The notes below the pieces were generated by a model. The model did no database searches. It was not told the DNA's origin and saw only the letters and a list, made by a program, of their open reading frames with translations. From contig NZ_JACVPD010000001.1 in NCBI RefSeq assembly GCF_018882095.1, positions 248,001 through 312,000 of the forward strand: a stretch of DNA of 64,000 nt. Reading direction: 5' to 3'. Below are positions 61,854 through 64,000 of the stretch, one piece after another. This DNA is from Polynucleobacter sp. CS-Odin-A6 (GTDB lineage Bacteria; Pseudomonadota; Gammaproteobacteria; Burkholderiales; Burkholderiaceae). The stretch's first letter is position 1, and each line of letters starts with the position of its first letter. Made by a program: the position numbers and the translations under genes.

Positions 61854-63460
61854 GTAAAGAACGTTCATCCCGCGGCGCTAGTGCTGGAAGTGCTGGAAGT
61901 AAGTCGGGATCCAGGTCGGGATCAAGACTAGGCCCACAAAAAAGCTATGCCGCTAAATCAAAAGATCCTTTGCGTCGCCCGGAGCGTCGTAATGCGAGTG
62001 GCAATATCATTGCGCCGGAAGGTCAAAAAAACTTTTCCAATGCCAAAGCATTGCCTCAGCATGCGATTCACTTAGAACGATTGCTACCAGAGCTGCTCAA
62101 TTTTGAGCAACCAGCTGATCGGGTAGTGAGTCGGTATTTCCGCTCTGAACCCCAATTAGGTAATCGTGACCGAGCGTTAATTGCAGAGAGTGCCTTTGCT
62201 ATTTTGCGTCGTAAAAATGAGTTCTCCCAATTCGCTTCTAGCGGTGAAGGTTCACAAGCTAGACGCTTAGCCCTATTGGGTCTGATGGCTGCTCTGACAG
62301 AGGGCGGGCTGGGTTCTGCCAATCGCGCTGAGAGCGCCATTGCTGATCTGGCTCACGTATTAAAGCCCGGTGAGTATGAGTGGTTGCAACGTTTTGCCAC
62401 CGTCGACTCAAGCGCATTAAATCCATTGGTACGGAACAATTTACCGGAATGGCTGTGGGATGCATTTGGAAAATATCCTGGTGAAGAGACGCGTGAAGCC
62501 TTGGCTAAATCATTAATGCACCCTGCCTTATTAGATCTGCGTGCCAACACCATGAAAACCACTCGCGAGCAATTGTTGGTGGAGATGAATGCACTCGGTG
62601 GTCGTTACCAAGCCATCCCAACGCCTTACGCACCGGATGGTGTTCGCATCATGGGCAAGCCTGCTTTGCAAAATACCGTCGGCTTTAAGGCGGGTATGTT
62701 TGAGGTGCAGGACGAAGGCAGTCAGTTATTAGCTTACTTGCTAGCTCCTAAGCGGGGCGAGATGGTAGTGGACTTTTGCGCGGGTGCTGGTGGCAAGACG
62801 CTAGCGATTGGGGCGCTCATGCGGTCTACAGGACGCTTATACGCCCTTGACACATCTGAACGTCGTCTGGCTAATTTAAAGCCACGACAAGCCCGCAGTG
62901 GCCTCTCAAACGTGCACCCAGTGTGGATCGATAGTGAAAATGATGCCAAGATTAAACGCTTGGCTGGCAAGATAGATCGTGTTTTGGTAGATGCACCTTG
63001 TAGCGGCATGGGTACTTTGCGTCGTAACCCAGATTTGAAGTGGCGTCAGACTCCAGAAGGTGTTCTTGAGCTAAATCAAAAGCAAATGAATATTTTGGCC
63101 TCTGCAAGTCGCCTGTTAAAACCCGGTGGTCGCCTGGTTTATGCCACTTGCAGCCTGTTGCCCCAAGAAAATCAACAGATTGCGGAAGAATTTTTGGCCA
63201 AACACCCCAATTTTGAGGTGGTTCCTGCCGCTGAAGCTCTTAAGCCACTGTTTCCAAAGGATAAAATGCCCTTAGGCTGTAGCCCAGATAATCCTTGGTG
63301 GCAGTTATGGCCTCACATTCATGGCACTGATGGCTTCTTTGCTGCGGTTTTCCAAAAGAAGGCTGCTGCACCAGTTCCTAAAACCGTAAAAGACGATGCA
63401 AAAGATGAAGAAAAAGAGATTCCAGTCAAAAACAAGAAAGCTAGTAAAGAACTAAAATAA
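61850..63460 (+). CDS. RsmB/NOP family RNA (cytosine-5-) methyltransferase
   Basis: SAM-dependent enzyme methylating cytosines in rRNA or tRNA. The catalytic core has DEGSQLLA, the SAM motif DFCAGAGGKTLAIGAL (about 306-321), the resolving Cys in DAPCSGMGTLRRNPDLKW (about 381-398) and the catalytic Cys in YATCSLLPQENQ. At 536 residues it is about 100 longer than E. coli RsmB, through a Ser/Gly/Arg-rich N-terminus (1-50) and a Lys-rich tail. The N-terminal half has a NusB-like helical domain. The rRNA site cannot be assigned. It is coupled to purN by ATGA. Confidence 0.93.
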   Translation: MSKERSSRGASAGSAGSKSGSRSGSRLGPQKSYAAKSKDPLRRPERRNASGNIIAPEGQKNFSNAKALPQHAIHLERLLPELLNFEQPADRVVSRYFRSEPQLGNRDRALIAESAFAILRRKNEFSQFASSGEGSQARRLALLGLMAALTEGGLGSANRAESAIADLAHVLKPGEYEWLQRFATVDSSALNPLVRNNLPEWLWDAFGKYPGEETREALAKSLMHPALLDLRANTMKTTREQLLVEMNALGGRYQAIPTPYAPDGVRIMGKPALQNTVGFKAGMFEVQDEGSQLLAYLLAPKRGEMVVDFCAGAGGKTLAIGALMRSTGRLYALDTSERRLANLKPRQARSGLSNVHPVWIDSENDAKIKRLAGKIDRVLVDAPCSGMGTLRRNPDLKWRQTPEGVLELNQKQMNILASASRLLKPGGRLVYATCSLLPQENQQIAEEFLAKHPNFEVVPAAEALKPLFPKDKMPLGCSPDNPWWQLWPHIHGTDGFFAAVFQKKAAAPVPKTVKDDAKDEEKEIPVKNKKASKELK

Positions 63461-63496
63461 GGGTTAGATCCACTACCTACTATCTAGGACACCCTT

Positions 63497-64000
63497 TTGA
63501 ACATAGTTTCTGATGTCGATTTATTCCTTAATTGGCTTTCCAATGGTTATTTAGATTGGTCTTGGTGGCAAATCCTCGTTTTCACTTTGGTTGCCACCCA
63601 CATTACCATCGCCAGCGTCACCATTTATTTGCATCGCTGCCAAGCACACCGTGCCTTGGACTTGCACCCGATCATGTCCCATTTTTTTCGTTTCTGGCTT
63701 TGGCTCACAACCGGAATGGTGACTAAAGAGTGGGCGGCCATTCATCGTAAGCACCATGCTAAGTGCGAGACTGTTGACGATCCTCATAGCCCACAAATTT
63801 TAGGTATCAGTACCGTCCTGTCTCGCGGTGCTGAGCTGTATAAACAAGAGTCGCGCAATCAAGAGACTTTGGATAAGTTTGGTCACGGCACGCCAGATGA
63901 TTGGCTCGAACACAATGTGTATTCCAAGTTTTCTTGGCAGGGCGTTGCCTTAATGCTCATCATTGATGTGTTCTTGTTTGGTGCCATTGGCTTAACAGTA
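63497..64000 (+). CDS. Fatty acid desaturase (acyl-CoA/acyl-lipid delta-9 type), cut at window edge
   Basis: 168 codons are open from TTG 63497 to the window end. The protein has a hydrophobic N-terminal helix (about 22-45) followed by HRCQAHRAL, the HxxxxH iron motif, and HRKHHA, the HxxHH motif, then DDPHSPQILG, all typical of membrane di-iron desaturases that put cis double bonds into acyl chains and adjust membrane fluidity. An in-frame TAG lies at 63485-63487 and no ATG occurs before the first His box, so TTG is the likely start. The last His box is outside the window. Confidence 0.9.
   Translation, partial: MNIVSDVDLFLNWLSNGYLDWSWWQILVFTLVATHITIASVTIYLHRCQAHRALDLHPIMSHFFRFWLWLTTGMVTKEWAAIHRKHHAKCETVDDPHSPQILGISTVLSRGAELYKQESRNQETLDKFGHGTPDDWLEHNVYSKFSWQGVALMLIIDVFLFGAIGLTV

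Overview
The window looks like a gene-dense chromosomal segment of a betaproteobacterium of the order Burkholderiales. Protein sequences, moderate base composition, very short intergenic gaps and gene order (glcDEF; tldD-nitrilase-yhdP/glnE; hrcA-hemH-grpE-dnaK-dnaJ; argF-argG; clpSA; ribF-ileS-lspA-coaBC-dut) best fit a streamlined freshwater Polynucleobacter-like genome. The genus is inferred from recall of the protein sequences, without a database search. About 54 protein genes fill roughly 95% of the window. No tRNA, rRNA, insertion sequence, prophage, CRISPR array or integron was recognised, and no gap without a gene reaches 300 bases.

Layout. 1-226 is the start of a glutathione S-transferase gene cut by the window edge. 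321-3067: purB and waaA overlap. 3085-8610 (minus): queA, tgt, yajC, secD, secF, combining queuosine modification of tRNA with the Sec accessory complex. 8644-11613: recG and ubiA. 11610-17161 (minus): glycolate oxidase glcD-glcE-glcF, then the PLP homeostasis gene (YggS family) and proC. 17180-17749: a PduO-type cobalamin adenosyltransferase. 17785-25452 (minus): aroG, tldD, a nitrilase-family amidase and the giant AsmA-like protein YhdP, with glnE divergent. 28353-30955 (minus): recN and nadK, divergent from hrcA.

30993-37140 is the heat-shock block: hrcA, hemH, grpE, dnaK, dnaJ. Excellent sigma-32-type promoters precede grpE and dnaK. 37157-42441 (minus) runs AI-2E-type permease, hda, a HAD phosphatase, pcnB, folK, panB. 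Then come purM, miaA, a DedA protein, a SirB1-type protein, murJ, rpsT, a DUF3579 gene, argF, argG, ppnP, a DUF192 gene and a cold-shock gene. clpS-clpA follow with a possible heat-shock promoter. 55129-61172 (minus) is ribF-ileS-lspA-coaBC-dut. The window ends with purN, an RsmB/NOP-type RNA methyltransferase and a fatty acid desaturase cut by the right edge.

No clearly novel multi-gene system is visible; this is housekeeping sequence. The most useful observations are regulatory: sigma-32 promoters in front of grpE, dnaK and perhaps clpS; several genes whose only visible -10 box lies 6-10 bases before a start codon lacking a Shine-Dalgarno sequence, suggesting leaderless mRNAs; overlapping divergent -10 boxes; a hairpin without a U-tract between dnaK and dnaJ; a small reading frame with a good ribosome site just before argF; a cold-shock gene with a leader of about 100 bases; and an AI-2E-type permease apparently lacking its first membrane helix.
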